DNA of 64,000 bases from Microbacterium lemovicicum (GCF_003991875.1 NZ_CP031423.1:434001-498000), one strand, 5' to 3'. Counted from the stretch's first letter, positions 32,578-43,371 are shown. Notes: a model not told the origin generated them from the sequence alone. Made by a program: numbers and translations.

Positions 32578-34692
32578 GTGGCACAAGACGTGCTCACCGA
32601 CCTCAACAAGGTCCGCAACATCGGCATCATGGCGCACATCGATGCCGGCAAGACGACGACGACCGAGCGCATCCTGTACTACACGGGAACCAACCACAAG
32701 ATCGGCGAGACGCACGACGGCGCCTCTACGACCGACTGGATGGAGCAGGAGCAGGAGCGTGGCATCACCATCACGTCCGCTGCTGTGACGTGCTTCTGGG
32801 ACAACAACCAGATCAACATCATCGACACCCCGGGTCACGTGGACTTCACGGTCGAGGTCGAGCGCTCGCTGCGCGTCCTCGACGGCGCGGTCGCCGTCTT
32901 CGACGGCAAGGAGGGCGTCGAGCCCCAGTCCGAGACCGTGTGGCGTCAGGCCGACAAGTACAACGTCCCCCGCATCTGCTTCGTCAACAAGATGGACAAG
33001 CTGGGCGCCGACTTCTACTTCACCGTCGACACCATCATCAACAAGCTCAAGGCGAAGCCCCTCGTCATCCAGCTGCCCATCGGCGCCGAGAACGACTTCG
33101 TCGGCGTCGTCGACCTCGTCGAGATGCGCGCGCTGGTCTGGGCCGGAGACGCCAAGGGTGATGTCACCATGGGCGCCAAGTACGACATCCAGGAGATCCC
33201 GGCCGACATGGCCGATGTCGTGGCGAAGTACCGCGAGCAGCTGCTCGAGACCGTCGCCGAGACCGACGAGGAGCTCCTCGAGAAGCACTTCGGCGGCGAG
33301 CCCCTCACCGTCCCCGAGATCAAGGCCGCGATCCGCAAGCTGACGGTCAACTCGGAGATCTACCCCGTGCTCTGCGGCTCGGCGTTCAAGAACCGCGGCG
33401 TGCAGCCGATGCTCGACGCGGTCGTGGACTACCTGCCGTCCCCGCTGGACGTGCCCGCCATCGAGGCGCACGACCCGAAGAACGAAGAGATCGTCATCGA
33501 GCGCCACGCCGATCGCGACGAGCCCTTCACCGCGCTCGCGTTCAAGATCGTGACGCACCCCTTCTTCGGTCGTCTGACCTACATCCGCGTCTACTCGGGT
33601 CACCTCGACTCGGGCGCGCAGATCGTCAACTCGACGAAGTCCAAGAAGGAGCGCATCGGGAAGATCTTCCAGATGTACGCCAACAAGGAGAACCCGGTGC
33701 CCTCGGTCACCGCGGGTCACATCTACGCCGTGATCGGCCTCAAGGACACCACCACCGGTGACACGCTGTCCGACAGCGCGCACCAGGTCGTCCTCGAGTC
33801 GATGACGTTCCCCGAGCCGGTCATCGAGGTGGCCATCGAGCCCAAGACCAAGGCCGACCAGGAGAAGCTGGGTCTCGCGATCCAGAAGCTCGCGGAGGAG
33901 GACCCGACGTTCCGCGTCGAGCAGAACTCCGACACCGGTCAGACCGTCATCAAGGGCATGGGCGAGCTGCACCTCGACATCCTGGTCGACCGCATGAAGC
34001 GGGAGTTCAAGGTCGAGGCCAACGTCGGGAAGCCCCAGGTGGCCTACCGCGAGACCATCCGCAAGTCGGTCGAGAAGCACGACTACACCCACAAGAAGCA
34101 GACGGGTGGATCGGGCCAGTTCGCCAAGATCCAGTTCACCATCGAGCCTCTCGAGGTCACGGCCGACAAGACGTACGAGTTCGAGAACAAGGTCACCGGT
34201 GGCCGCATCCCGCGCGAGTACATCAGCCCGACCGATCAGGGCTTCCAGGACGCCATGAACGTCGGCGTGCTGGCGGGCTACCCCATCGTGGGTGTCAAGG
34301 CGATCCTGCTCGACGGCGCCTCGCACGACGTCGACTCCTCGGAGATGGCGTTCAAGATCGCCGGCTCGATGGGCTTCAAGGAGGCCCTCCGCCGTGCCGA
34401 TCCCGTGATCCTCGAGCCGCTCATGTCCGTCGAGGTGCGCACCCCCGAGGAGTACATGGGCGACGTCATCGGCGACCTGAACTCCCGTCGCGGGCAGATC
34501 CAGTCGATGGAGGATGCCCAGGGCGTCAAGGTCGTGCGGGCGCTCGTGCCGCTGTCCGAGATGTTCGGCTACATCGGCGATCTGCGCTCCAAGACCTCCG
34601 GCCGCGCCGTCTACTCCATGGAGTTCGACAGCTACGCCGAGGTGCCCCGCAACGTCATGGACGAGATCGTCCAGAAGACCAAGGGCGAATAA
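32578..34692 (+). CDS. fusA: Elongation factor G
   Basis: A 704-residue translocation GTPase. G1 is [10 protein letters not shown] (about 19-28), G3 DTPGHVDF and G4 NKMDK; domains II-V follow with the conserved [12 protein letters not shown] and [10 protein letters not shown] segments. The GTG start has AAGGAAG upstream. The 86-bp gap after rpsG shows a GC-rich inverted sequence around CCGGCCGGGG but no clear terminator, so it is probably in the same transcript as rpsL and rpsG. It ends before a long hairpin at 34699. Confidence 0.98.
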   Translation: MAQDVLTDLNKVRNIGIMAHIDAGKTTTTERILYYTGTNHKIGETHDGASTTDWMEQEQERGITITSAAVTCFWDNNQINIIDTPGHVDFTVEVERSLRVLDGAVAVFDGKEGVEPQSETVWRQADKYNVPRICFVNKMDKLGADFYFTVDTIINKLKAKPLVIQLPIGAENDFVGVVDLVEMRALVWAGDAKGDVTMGAKYDIQEIPADMADVVAKYREQLLETVAETDEELLEKHFGGEPLTVPEIKAAIRKLTVNSEIYPVLCGSAFKNRGVQPMLDAVVDYLPSPLDVPAIEAHDPKNEEIVIERHADRDEPFTALAFKIVTHPFFGRLTYIRVYSGHLDSGAQIVNSTKSKKERIGKIFQMYANKENPVPSVTAGHIYAVIGLKDTTTGDTLSDSAHQVVLESMTFPEPVIEVAIEPKTKADQEKLGLAIQKLAEEDPTFRVEQNSDTGQTVIKGMGELHLDILVDRMKREFKVEANVGKPQVAYRETIRKSVEKHDYTHKKQTGGSGQFAKIQFTIEPLEVTADKTYEFENKVTGGRIPREYISPTDQGFQDAMNVGVLAGYPIVGVKAILLDGASHDVDSSEMAFKIAGSMGFKEALRRADPVILEPLMSVEVRTPEEYMGDVIGDLNSRRGQIQSMEDAQGVKVVRALVPLSEMFGYIGDLRSKTSGRAVYSMEFDSYAEVPRNVMDEIVQKTKGE

Positions 34693-34698
34693 GCCCTC

Positions 34699-34730
34699 TG
34701 GATGCCGGCGGCCCCGGCCGCCGGCATCCA
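34699..34730 (+). terminator. Hairpin after fusA built from GGATGCC/GGCATCC
   Basis: A perfect 32-nt palindrome (15-bp stem with a CC centre, 34699-34730) 6 bp after the fusA stop. It may end the rpsL-rpsG-fusA transcript or attenuate it before tuf. Confidence 0.65.
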
Positions 34731-34849
34731 GCCCTCATAACTTCACAGACTCGCACGACCTCTCTCCACTAACGTGGAACCCATCCCCGTAGACACCCGG
34801 TCGCAATCCAGCGCCCGGAGCATCTACACGAATGTCCTAGGAGGACCCA

Positions 34850-36043
34850 GTGGCCAAGGCCAAATTCGAGCGGACCAAGCCGCACGTGAACATCGGAACG
34901 ATCGGTCACGTCGACCACGGCAAGACCACGCTCACCGCAGCGATCTCGAAGGTGCTCGCCGACAAGTACCCGTCGGCCACCAACGTGCAGCGCGACTTCG
35001 CGTCCATCGACTCCGCTCCCGAGGAGCGTCAGCGCGGCATCACGATCAACATCTCCCACGTGGAGTACGAGACGCCGAAGCGCCACTACGCGCACGTCGA
35101 CGCCCCGGGTCACGCCGACTACATCAAGAACATGATCACCGGTGCTGCTCAGATGGACGGCGCGATCCTCGTGGTCGCCGCGACCGACGGCCCGATGGCT
35201 CAGACGCGTGAGCACGTGCTGCTCGCCAAGCAGGTCGGCGTGCCCTACCTGCTGGTCGCGCTGAACAAGTCCGACATGGTCGACGACGAGGAGATCCTGG
35301 AGCTCGTCGAGCTCGAGGTCCGCGAGCTGCTGTCGTCGCAGGACTTCGACGGCGACAACGCGCCCGTCGTCCGCGTCTCCGGCCTCAAGGCCCTCGAGGG
35401 CGACGCCGAGTGGGTCGACAAGATCCTCGAGCTGATGGAGGCCGTCGACGCTTCGGTGCCCGACCCCATCCGCGACAAGGACAAGCCGTTCCTCATGCCC
35501 GTCGAGGACGTCTTCACGATCACCGGTCGTGGGACCGTCGTCACGGGTCGCGCCGAGCGCGGCACCCTGGGCATCAACTCCGAGGTCGAGATCGTGGGTC
35601 TGCGTCCCACGCAGAAGACGATCGTCACCGGTATCGAGATGTTCCACAAGCAGCTCGACGAGGCATGGGCCGGCGAGAACTGTGGTCTGCTCCTGCGCGG
35701 CACCAAGCGTGACGACGTCGAGCGCGGCCAGGTCGTCGTGAAGCCCGGTTCGGTCACCCCGCACACCAACTTCGAGGGCACGGCGTACATCCTGTCCAAG
35801 GAGGAGGGCGGTCGCCACAACCCGTTCTTCACGAACTACCGCCCGCAGTTCTACTTCCGCACCACGGACGTCACGGGAGTCATCACGCTTCCCGAGGGCA
35901 CCGAGATGGTCATGCCCGGTGACACCACCGACATGACGGTCGAGCTGATCCAGCCCATCGCCATGGAAGAGGGCCTCGGCTACGCGATCCGTGAGGGTGG
36001 CCGCACCGTCGGCGCCGGCACGGTCACGAAGATCCTCAAGTAA
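34850..36043 (+). CDS. tuf: Elongation factor Tu
   Basis: A 397-residue GTPase that delivers aminoacyl-tRNA to the ribosome. G1 [10 protein letters not shown] (about 19-28), G3 DAPGHADY, G4 NKSDM, then the three-domain arrangement with [11 protein letters not shown] at the end. GTG 34850 follows TAGGAGG. About 120 bp separate it from the fusA hairpin, enough for its own promoter, although I could not identify a convincing -35/-10 pair. Confidence 0.98.
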   Translation: MAKAKFERTKPHVNIGTIGHVDHGKTTLTAAISKVLADKYPSATNVQRDFASIDSAPEERQRGITINISHVEYETPKRHYAHVDAPGHADYIKNMITGAAQMDGAILVVAATDGPMAQTREHVLLAKQVGVPYLLVALNKSDMVDDEEILELVELEVRELLSSQDFDGDNAPVVRVSGLKALEGDAEWVDKILELMEAVDASVPDPIRDKDKPFLMPVEDVFTITGRGTVVTGRAERGTLGINSEVEIVGLRPTQKTIVTGIEMFHKQLDEAWAGENCGLLLRGTKRDDVERGQVVVKPGSVTPHTNFEGTAYILSKEEGGRHNPFFTNYRPQFYFRTTDVTGVITLPEGTEMVMPGDTTDMTVELIQPIAMEEGLGYAIREGGRTVGAGTVTKILK

Positions 36044-36060
36044 GTCTCACGACTGCTTCC

Positions 36061-36094
36061 AGAACGCCCCCCGGCTCCGGCCGGGGGGCGTTCT
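36061..36094 (+). terminator. Terminator after tuf
   Basis: A perfect 15-bp stem (36061-36075 with 36080-36094) capped by a TCCG loop, followed by TGTCGTC. This closes the str operon. Confidence 0.85.
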
Positions 36095-36277
36095 GTCGTC
36101 GGTGGCTGCGGCGCTGCGGCCGCGTCCGGCGGCACCGACGTGCGCACCCCTCCGCAGGCTCGTGAGACCGGTATGCACAATTGCGACGCCTCCGGGCTAC
36201 TCCGCGCCTCGCGTCGGTCATCGCTTTCAGCAATCGCATAGGAATGAGGCAGGAGTTACAACGAACCATCTGGGGAG

Positions 36278-39200
36278 ATGGGCAGGGGGATGAGCAGGCG
36301 ACACGTCGCGGATGGTCGCGACGCGGCGGCACGCCGTGCTCGGCGTCCACGCCGTGCGGGGCGCGTTCCGCGCACCCTCGCCGTCGCCCTGGCAGCGGTG
36401 CTGGCCGTGACGACCCTCCTCCCGTCGGCCGCCATCGCGGACGCCACGAACGCGCCGTCACCCTCTCCGAGCGCGGCGGCCGCCGAGACACCGGCGCCGA
36501 CCGCGACCCCGACCCCCACGCCCGAGCCCGCTCCTGCACCCGCACCGACGCCGAGCGCCGCCGACCCGGTGACCGGCCCGGAGCCCGCTCCCACAGCGAC
36601 GACGCCTGCGCCGGGTGACGACGCGGTCGACCCGCCCGTCGCAGACGATGCCGCCGACGAGCCGGTGGCCGCCGACCCGCTGGAGGGCGACGCGCCGGCG
36701 GACGATGCCTCGGAGGCAGGGGACGGCACTTCGGAGGCGCCCGACGCGACGGCGCCCGACCCGTCCGAGCCGCGTGCTCCGCCGCGTGTGGGGGCCCGTC
36801 TGCTCGCCGACATCGGCATCCTCGCGGCCGGCGTGCCCGATGACCCCGTCGAGGTGTGGACCGAGACCTTCGAGCAGGGGTTGAACACGACCACCCCGAG
36901 CGGACTCGCCGGGTACGCGGGCAGTCGCTACACATGGTCAACCGGATGGGCATCCGGAGCGAACTGCACGGGCGTGCTGGTCAACTACTCCGCACCGGTG
37001 GCGAACAGCGCATTCTGTCCGTACGTGACGATCATCGGCGGGGTCGGCGGAAACAACACGAGCGGACCGCGCGAGACGCGACGGATGGCGGATGTCCTGG
37101 GCCAGGTGGCGGCGGGAGTTGCTCCGGGCACATCTGGTGCTCCGGCCGTGGGATCCACGAACACGACGCGCGGCAACCATGCGCTGACCAATGCGCCCTC
37201 CGCCACCATCGCGGGCGGCAGCACGGTGCTGCAGTCGGCCGCCGGCATCACCGTGTCCGCTCCGTCGAGCAGGTATTACACGATGCGCCTGGACGCCGTC
37301 GGCGACGAGTGCGGCACGAACAACGCGAACCTCGTGCCCTCCCTCGTGTCGGGCGCCACCACGTTCTCGCCGTTCCCCGCCGCGATCGTCCCCTGCGCGG
37401 ATGGCGGCTATTACGCCAGCACCCCCGCGCTGACGGCTCCCGGCGGCATCCTCGACCCGGCACTCACGGCCTCCACCCGCGCGGCGACCTACACCGGCAT
37501 CGCTCCCGTCCTCATGACCCCGGCGCAGATCGCGGCCGCCCAGGTGCGGGTGACGAACTCCGGCACGTCGGCCTCCGGCAACGCCTTCGCCCTCGACAAC
37601 CTCCGGGTGCTCGACGTCACCCCGGCGCTGGATGCGGCCTTCAGCCCGTCCCCGGCCACCGCGACCGTGCCGACCACGCTGACCTACACGATCACCAACC
37701 GCAGCGACCTTCTCGCGAAGCCGGACTGGGGCTTCTCCGCGTCCCTGCCGGCCGGCCTCGTGGTCGCGCCCACCCCATCGGTCGGCGGAACCTGCGTCAA
37801 CGTGACCGGCACCGCCTTCGCGGTGACCGCGGCATCCGGCAGCTCCTCGATCACCGCGGTGGGCGGCGATCTCGCGGCCGGAGCCACGAGCTGCACGATC
37901 ACCGTCAACGTCCTCGCCGCCGCCCCCGGCACGTACACCAGCGGAACCGTCACCGGCACGGGCCTCATCGCCTCGGCGGCCACCAGCGTGACCGTCGTGC
38001 CCCCGAGCACCCTCACGATCCGCAAGAACATCACGACGCGCACGGCGACCACCGACCAGTTCACCCTCTCGGTGCGCAGCGGCACCACGGTGCTCGGCAC
38101 GGCCACGACGAGCGGCACCGCGAACGGCCTCCAGACAGCGCAGGCCGGGCCCGTGGTCGTCCAGCCCAACGGGGTGTACACGATCCACGAGACGATCACC
38201 TCCGGGGCGGGTCTCGGCTACGGGGCGACCTACGAGTGCCTGCGCGGCACGACCGTCGTGGCCGGGGGCAACTCGCCGGCGGGCAGCCTCACCATGCCGT
38301 CGGACCAGGGCGCCGAGGTCGTCTGCACCTTCACGAACACCCCGCAGGCCACGCGCCTGGCATGCGACGTCAACCACTACTACTCGGTGTCACCGGCCGG
38401 CGGGCTCGTGCAGGGCGACGCCGTCACCGGGGCCACCGCATCCGTCGGCACCTGGGGATCCGTGACGTCGGCCAACGCCCTCGGCGTCGGCTCGGGCGGA
38501 ACGTCGGCCTACGCGATGGATCGCACGACCGACGGCACCGGCGTCACCTCGATCCTCAAGTGGACTCCGTCCGGGGGCTTCCAGACGCTCACCGGAACGG
38601 GCTACACGACGGTCGCCGGCGGCGCCACGATCGCGGGCAGCGTCGTCGCGGGAGCCGTCGAGCCCTCGACCGGTCGCTACCTCTTCGGCAAGTTCGTCAA
38701 CTCGCAGTTCTACGTGTGGAGCTTCACCGAGTCGAACCCCACGAATCTCCGCTATTCGTTCCTGGGCTCCTTCCCGACCGGTGCGACGCCGAACGGCAAC
38801 GGCGACATGGGCTTCGACGCGCGCGGCAACCTGTACGTGGTCGGCGCCTCGACGACCAACAACGTCTCGAGCGCGGCGATCTTCACGGTCACGGCCGAGA
38901 GCCTCGCCGCGGCCAACGGCACCACGCTCGCCGTCAACACCTCGACGACGAAGACGCTCGGCAACCTCGACGCGACCCCGGCCTACGGCAACGTGAACGG
39001 CATCGCCTTCTCACCGCGCGGCACGGTCTACCTCTCCAGCAGCACCAGCGTCTACGAGTTCGACGCCACGACGTGGACGAGGGTCGCGGGCACCCCCCGC
39101 GCGACGGTGGACTCGACGGATCTCGCGGGCTGCAGCTCGCCCGCGACCGCCACCGTCCTCAAGAACGTCGTCGGCCGGGCGGCGGCGGCCGACCAGTTCT

Positions 39201-40666
39201 CCCTGACACTCAACAACGACACGACGGTGGTCGCGACGGCGACCACCTCCGGATCGGCGACCGGCCGGCAGGCCGCGCAGATCGGTCCCGTTCCGGTGCC
39301 CATCGGCACGACGCTCACGTTCGGCGAGACGATGGCGGCGGGCTCCACGTCCGCACTGACCGCGTACACCTCGGTCTACGAGTGCTGGGCGGACGGGGTG
39401 CGGCTGAGCACGGGAGCGGCCGTGACCGGCGCGGTCACCATGCCCAATCGGCTGAGCGTGAACGTCGTCTGCACCTACTTCAACTCTCCGCGTCCGGCAT
39501 CCACCATCACCGTCACCAAACAGGTGCTCGACCCGGCGACGGGAACGCCCCAGCCGGCCGCCGGCTGGACGCTGGGGGTGACCGGCAGCGCCACTGCGGG
39601 AACGGTGAGCGTCCTGCCGGGCGAGTCGTCGCAGCAGGTCACGAACGCCTCGGGCACGGCGACCTGGACGGCGCTGTTCGGCACGCTGGCGTCGCGGGCG
39701 ACGCTCGTGGTCTCCGAGGTGCAGCAGACCGGTTTCGTCTTCGTCAGCGGCGCGTGCACCGTCAACGGCGCCACCGTCCCGACGACCTTCAGCACGGTGG
39801 GCTCGGTCATCAGCGCGAGTCTCACCAACATCGCCTCGGCCGCCACCGTGGCCTGCACGATCGTGAACCGCGCAGCGGCGACGCTGACCCTGGTGAAGCG
39901 GGTCGACTTCGGTTCGGCGCTGCCGACGGACTGGACCCTCACCGCCGGAGCCCCGGCAGGCGCGCTGCCCGGACCGACCGGACTGAGCGGAACGGCGGCG
40001 ACGACGTCGGTCACCGTGACGCCGGGTGTCCCGTACCGGCTGTCCGAGTCGGGCGGCACCACGCTCTACGTGCAGAACGGCCCCTGGCAGTGCCTCACCT
40101 CGACGGGGAGTCCCGTCACCGTCAGCGGCGCCGGCGACGTCACGCTCGCGCAGGGTTCGCAGGTCACGTGCACGGTGGCCAACGCCACAGCGCGCATCAC
40201 GCTGCTGGTGTCGGTCGTCGATCCGCGGCCGGGCTTCCAGGCGTCCACCTGGACGGTCACCGCCACCCCCGGCGCGTTCGCCGGCGGCACGCTGCCCACG
40301 GCCTCCCGACCGGGGACCGACCCCGCCGCGAATCAGTCGGCGGCTCTCATCGACGTCCGGCCGGGCCAGTCGTACACCCTGACCGAGGCGCCCGCCGCGG
40401 TCGGGAGCCGGCTCGCGTACGCCCAGCAGCTGCAGCGCCAGGTGGGCGCCGGATGGGTCGACGTCTCGTCGGCGACCATCACCGCCCCCGCCGCAGGGCA
40501 GACCGCGGTCTACCGCTTCGTCAACACCCGCGTGCAGCCGACCGTTCTCCCCCTCACCGGCGGACTCGGAGCCGACGGCTTCCTCTTCGCGGGCGGCGGG
40601 GTCCTCGCCCTCGCCCTCATCCTCGCCGTGCTCCACGGGCGACGCACCAGAAGGAGCACAGCGTGA
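36278..40666 (+). CDS. LPXTG-anchored pilus tip-type surface adhesin with repeat modules and a propeller-like insert
   Basis: 1,462 residues. Signal peptide: basic N-terminus and hydrophobic stretch TLAVALAAVLAVTTLLPSA, about residues 30-52. A long Pro/Ala/Thr-rich linker (about 60-180) precedes a large beta-rich region. Two SpaA/prealbumin-like modules with related patterns (LTIRKNITTRTATTDQFTLS and VLKNVVGRAAAADQFSLT) flank an insert (about 700-950) of repeated [FL]-x-x-x-G-x-[VL]-Y-x-x motifs like a beta-propeller. More modules follow (TITVTKQV). The C-terminus has L1424-P-L-T-G, a hydrophobic helix and RRTRRSTA, a sortase signal. ATG 36290 is an alternative start. First gene of the pilus locus. 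Confidence 0.85.
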   Translation: MGRGMSRRHVADGRDAAARRARRPRRAGRVPRTLAVALAAVLAVTTLLPSAAIADATNAPSPSPSAAAAETPAPTATPTPTPEPAPAPAPTPSAADPVTGPEPAPTATTPAPGDDAVDPPVADDAADEPVAADPLEGDAPADDASEAGDGTSEAPDATAPDPSEPRAPPRVGARLLADIGILAAGVPDDPVEVWTETFEQGLNTTTPSGLAGYAGSRYTWSTGWASGANCTGVLVNYSAPVANSAFCPYVTIIGGVGGNNTSGPRETRRMADVLGQVAAGVAPGTSGAPAVGSTNTTRGNHALTNAPSATIAGGSTVLQSAAGITVSAPSSRYYTMRLDAVGDECGTNNANLVPSLVSGATTFSPFPAAIVPCADGGYYASTPALTAPGGILDPALTASTRAATYTGIAPVLMTPAQIAAAQVRVTNSGTSASGNAFALDNLRVLDVTPALDAAFSPSPATATVPTTLTYTITNRSDLLAKPDWGFSASLPAGLVVAPTPSVGGTCVNVTGTAFAVTAASGSSSITAVGGDLAAGATSCTITVNVLAAAPGTYTSGTVTGTGLIASAATSVTVVPPSTLTIRKNITTRTATTDQFTLSVRSGTTVLGTATTSGTANGLQTAQAGPVVVQPNGVYTIHETITSGAGLGYGATYECLRGTTVVAGGNSPAGSLTMPSDQGAEVVCTFTNTPQATRLACDVNHYYSVSPAGGLVQGDAVTGATASVGTWGSVTSANALGVGSGGTSAYAMDRTTDGTGVTSILKWTPSGGFQTLTGTGYTTVAGGATIAGSVVAGAVEPSTGRYLFGKFVNSQFYVWSFTESNPTNLRYSFLGSFPTGATPNGNGDMGFDARGNLYVVGASTTNNVSSAAIFTVTAESLAAANGTTLAVNTSTTKTLGNLDATPAYGNVNGIAFSPRGTVYLSSSTSVYEFDATTWTRVAGTPRATVDSTDLAGCSSPATATVLKNVVGRAAAADQFSLTLNNDTTVVATATTSGSATGRQAAQIGPVPVPIGTTLTFGETMAAGSTSALTAYTSVYECWADGVRLSTGAAVTGAVTMPNRLSVNVVCTYFNSPRPASTITVTKQVLDPATGTPQPAAGWTLGVTGSATAGTVSVLPGESSQQVTNASGTATWTALFGTLASRATLVVSEVQQTGFVFVSGACTVNGATVPTTFSTVGSVISASLTNIASAATVACTIVNRAAATLTLVKRVDFGSALPTDWTLTAGAPAGALPGPTGLSGTAATTSVTVTPGVPYRLSESGGTTLYVQNGPWQCLTSTGSPVTVSGAGDVTLAQGSQVTCTVANATARITLLVSVVDPRPGFQASTWTVTATPGAFAGGTLPTASRPGTDPAANQSAALIDVRPGQSYTLTEAPAAVGSRLAYAQQLQRQVGAGWVDVSSATITAPAAGQTAVYRFVNTRVQPTVLPLTGGLGADGFLFAGGGVLALALILAVLHGRRTRRSTA

Positions 40667-40779
40667 TCCCCCTTCCCTCCCTCCACGGCCCGCCCGGCCG
40701 AGGAGGCCCTCCGACCCTCGACCGAACCCCCATCCCCACCACACACACGAACACCTCTTCACGAACGGGAGCATCCCTC

Positions 40780-42285
40780 ATGTCCACCTCATTCATCAGG
40801 CGCGCGAGTGCCGTCGTCGGCGTGCTCACGCTCGCCTTCGTCGGTGTCTTCGCCGCCGCCGTGCCCGCCACCGCGGTCACACTGCCCGGAAACATCGACC
40901 CCGATCAGGCCCGCAGCCTGACGGTGCACAAGTACGCGCTCGGCCCCGGAAACGGCGCCATCGCCGGCACCGGACAGGAGCTGCCGAGCACGGTCAACCT
41001 GGGCACGCCCCTCGCCGGCGCCGTCTTCACCGCCACTCTGGTCGCCGGTGTCGACCTCACCACCCCGGGCGGCTGGACGGTCGCGAACAGCCTCACCCCG
41101 CAGGCCGCCTCGACGCGGCTCACGGGCACGCCCTACACGTCGACGCCGTCTGCCGCCAACGGCACGGCGACCTTCCCGACCGGCATGCCGCTCGGCCTGT
41201 TCTACGTGCAGGAGACCGTGCTGCCCACGGCCGCCACCAACCCGACCGCGCCCTTCCTGGTCTCACTCCCGCTGCCGACCGGCCCCGTGGGAGCCCCGGC
41301 CAACCAGTGGATCTACGACGTGCACGTCTACCCGAAGAACGCCGTCACCGAACTGACGAAGACACGGGTGCCCGCACCGGCGAACTCGGCCGAGGCGCGC
41401 AACCCCGACCTCATCCGGTGGTCGATCGCGTCCAGCATCCCCACGCTCGCCGCGGGTGACTCGATCACGTCGTTCTCGCTCGCCGACACGATCCCGACCG
41501 ATCTCGCCTTCGTCGCGACGCCGCCCACGGGTGTCGCGCCGACCACGGTGACGGTGGCCAATGCGGCCGGTGTGGCGCAGTCGTTCGCAGCGCCGGCCGA
41601 CTACACGATCACCACGACCGGCTCCGCGTCGACCCTCACGTTCACGTCCTCCGGTCTCACGCGTCTCACCGCATTGCAGGGCGGCCTCGTGTCGTTCAAC
41701 GTGCTGACGCGGGCCGTCTCGATCCCGCCGAACGGTCTGATCACCAACTCGGCGACCGCGACGATCAACGGCCTCACCGAGACGGTGACCGGCACCACGC
41801 CGATCGGCCAGCTCACCGTCCTGGCGTACGAGAGCACCAACGGAGGCGCGCGGACGCCGCTCGCCGGCGCGGTGTACCAGGTGTACCTGAACCAGAACGA
41901 CGCGAACAACCAGCAGAACCCGGTGTCGATCAACGGCATCACCGACTGGACGACGGGCCCCAACGGCCTGGTGGCCATTCCGATCATCACGCCGGGCAAC
42001 TACTACGTGCGTGAGGTCACCCCGCCGACGGGCTTCAACATCCCGCAGACCAACCCGGTGCAGACCGTGGTGGTCGCAGGACCGTCGTCGACGGTTCCGC
42101 CGATCCAGAACTACGTGGAGTTCAACCACACCCAGGTGTCCGCAGCGAACTTCCTGCTGCCGCTCACCGGTGGTGACGGGGCTCTCTGGTTCGGACTCGG
42201 CGGCGGCGCGCTGCTGCTGGTCGCGGTCGGCGCAGCCGTCGTCGTGGCCCGCCGTCGCGCGGCGATCGCCCACGCCGACGCCTAA
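40780..42285 (+). CDS. LPXTG-anchored major pilin (SpaH/EbpB-type backbone)
   Basis: 501 residues. A signal peptide (about 1-33) is followed by the pilin motif W-x-x-x-V-x-V-Y-P-K-N, with Lys186 as the expected cross-linking residue, then Ig-like isopeptide domains. E-box-like segments are FYVQETVLP and YYVREVTPPTGF. The sortase signal L460-P-L-T-G, a membrane helix and RRRAA end the protein. Sortase C would join the LPLTG Thr of one subunit to Lys186 of the next to build a covalent fibre. A GTG at 40663, next to an AAGGAG and overlapping the upstream stop, is in frame and could add 39 residues, but ATG 40780 directly precedes the signal peptide. Confidence 0.9.
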   Translation: MSTSFIRRASAVVGVLTLAFVGVFAAAVPATAVTLPGNIDPDQARSLTVHKYALGPGNGAIAGTGQELPSTVNLGTPLAGAVFTATLVAGVDLTTPGGWTVANSLTPQAASTRLTGTPYTSTPSAANGTATFPTGMPLGLFYVQETVLPTAATNPTAPFLVSLPLPTGPVGAPANQWIYDVHVYPKNAVTELTKTRVPAPANSAEARNPDLIRWSIASSIPTLAAGDSITSFSLADTIPTDLAFVATPPTGVAPTTVTVANAAGVAQSFAAPADYTITTTGSASTLTFTSSGLTRLTALQGGLVSFNVLTRAVSIPPNGLITNSATATINGLTETVTGTTPIGQLTVLAYESTNGGARTPLAGAVYQVYLNQNDANNQQNPVSINGITDWTTGPNGLVAIPIITPGNYYVREVTPPTGFNIPQTNPVQTVVVAGPSSTVPPIQNYVEFNHTQVSAANFLLPLTGGDGALWFGLGGGALLLVAVGAAVVVARRRAAIAHADA

Positions 42286-42288
42286 CCT
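42283..42288 (+). promoter_or_regulatory. Putative -10 box of the sortase gene, overlapping the pilin stop codon
   Basis: TAACCT includes the TAA stop of the pilin gene and ends 6 nt before ATG 42295, with no ribosome binding site between them. This suggests leaderless expression of the sortase in addition to read-through. Confidence 0.4.
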
Positions 42289-42294
42289 GAAGAG

Positions 42295-43371
42295 ATGACA
42301 GCGGAGACGGAGCGCCGGGCCGGCGCTCCGTCTTCGTCGTCTCCGGGCCGCAGCGCGCCGATGGGTCGGCGGGCGAGACGACGCGCCCGGCGCTGGCGGG
42401 TGCCGATCGCGGCCTGCGTCATCGCCCTGCTGTGCGTGCTGGGCAGCGCTCTGCTCATGTTCCCCTCGGTGGCCGCGTGGTTCAGCCAGTACGAGCAGTC
42501 CCAGCGGATCGACCAGTACACCGACGACGTCAAGGACCTCGGCGCCGACACGCTCCACGAGCGTGTGCGGGAGGCGCAGGCCTACAACCGCTCGCTCGTC
42601 GGCGGCGGCGCGGACATCGCCGCCAACGAACGCCTCCCCATCGCCGACAGGCCCGACCAGGGCGGCGGCTACGACGACCTCCTCCGCGCCGACGCCGACG
42701 GACTCATGGCCCGGCTCAAGATCCCCGCCATCGAGGTCGACCTCCCGATCTCCCACGGCACCAGCACGGCGGTGCTGGAGCACGGCGTCGGCCACCTCGA
42801 GGGCACCGCGCTGCCGGTGGGCGGGGCGTCCACCCACTCGGTGCTGACGGCCCATCGCGGTCTGGCCACGGCGGAGCTCTTCACCCACCTCGACCGCGTG
42901 CAGGTCGGCGACACCTTCACCATCGAGGTGTTCGGAGAAGTGCTCGTCTACGCGGTCACCGACACCCGGGTCGTCGACCCCGCCGACACGGAGTCCCTGC
43001 AGCCGGTGACGGGCGAGGACCTCGTGACGCTGGTGACCTGCACGCCGCTCGGCGTCAACAGCCACCGCATCCTCGTGACGGGGGAGCGCGTCATCCCGAC
43101 GCCCGCGAAGGAGCTCGCGGAGGCCGGCGAGCGCCCGGAGATCCCCTCCTTCCCCTGGTGGATCGTGTGGATCGCGGGCGTGCTGGCGGTCGTGACCGTC
43201 TACATCTGGCTGTCGGGCCGCCCGCCGCGGGCGATCCGCAGAGCGACGGTCTCCGTTCCGGCCGCGTCGCGGACGGATGGCGGCGCGCCCGCCCCGGATG
43301 ACGCAGGCCGCACGCGGCCCGACTCCGAGCCGGACGGCCCGCGGACGGATGCCCCTCAGCCCCCGGGATAG
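42295..43371 (+). CDS. Class C (pilus-polymerising) sortase
   Basis: A 358-residue transpeptidase. N-terminal helix at about 38-60, catalytic domain at about 130-265 and a second membrane helix at about 286-306 give the two-anchor topology of class C. Catalytic residues are visible: His187 in LTAHRG, Cys249 in TLVTCTPLGVN and Arg258 in NSHRIL. I see no canonical D-P-F/W lid motif before the catalytic domain; the corresponding part reads ADRPDQGGGYDD. The Pro/Asp-rich C-terminal tail is probably disordered. It directly follows the backbone pilin, which is its expected substrate. Confidence 0.92.
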   Translation: MTAETERRAGAPSSSSPGRSAPMGRRARRRARRWRVPIAACVIALLCVLGSALLMFPSVAAWFSQYEQSQRIDQYTDDVKDLGADTLHERVREAQAYNRSLVGGGADIAANERLPIADRPDQGGGYDDLLRADADGLMARLKIPAIEVDLPISHGTSTAVLEHGVGHLEGTALPVGGASTHSVLTAHRGLATAELFTHLDRVQVGDTFTIEVFGEVLVYAVTDTRVVDPADTESLQPVTGEDLVTLVTCTPLGVNSHRILVTGERVIPTPAKELAEAGERPEIPSFPWWIVWIAGVLAVVTVYIWLSGRPPRAIRRATVSVPAASRTDGGAPAPDDAGRTRPDSEPDGPRTDAPQPPG

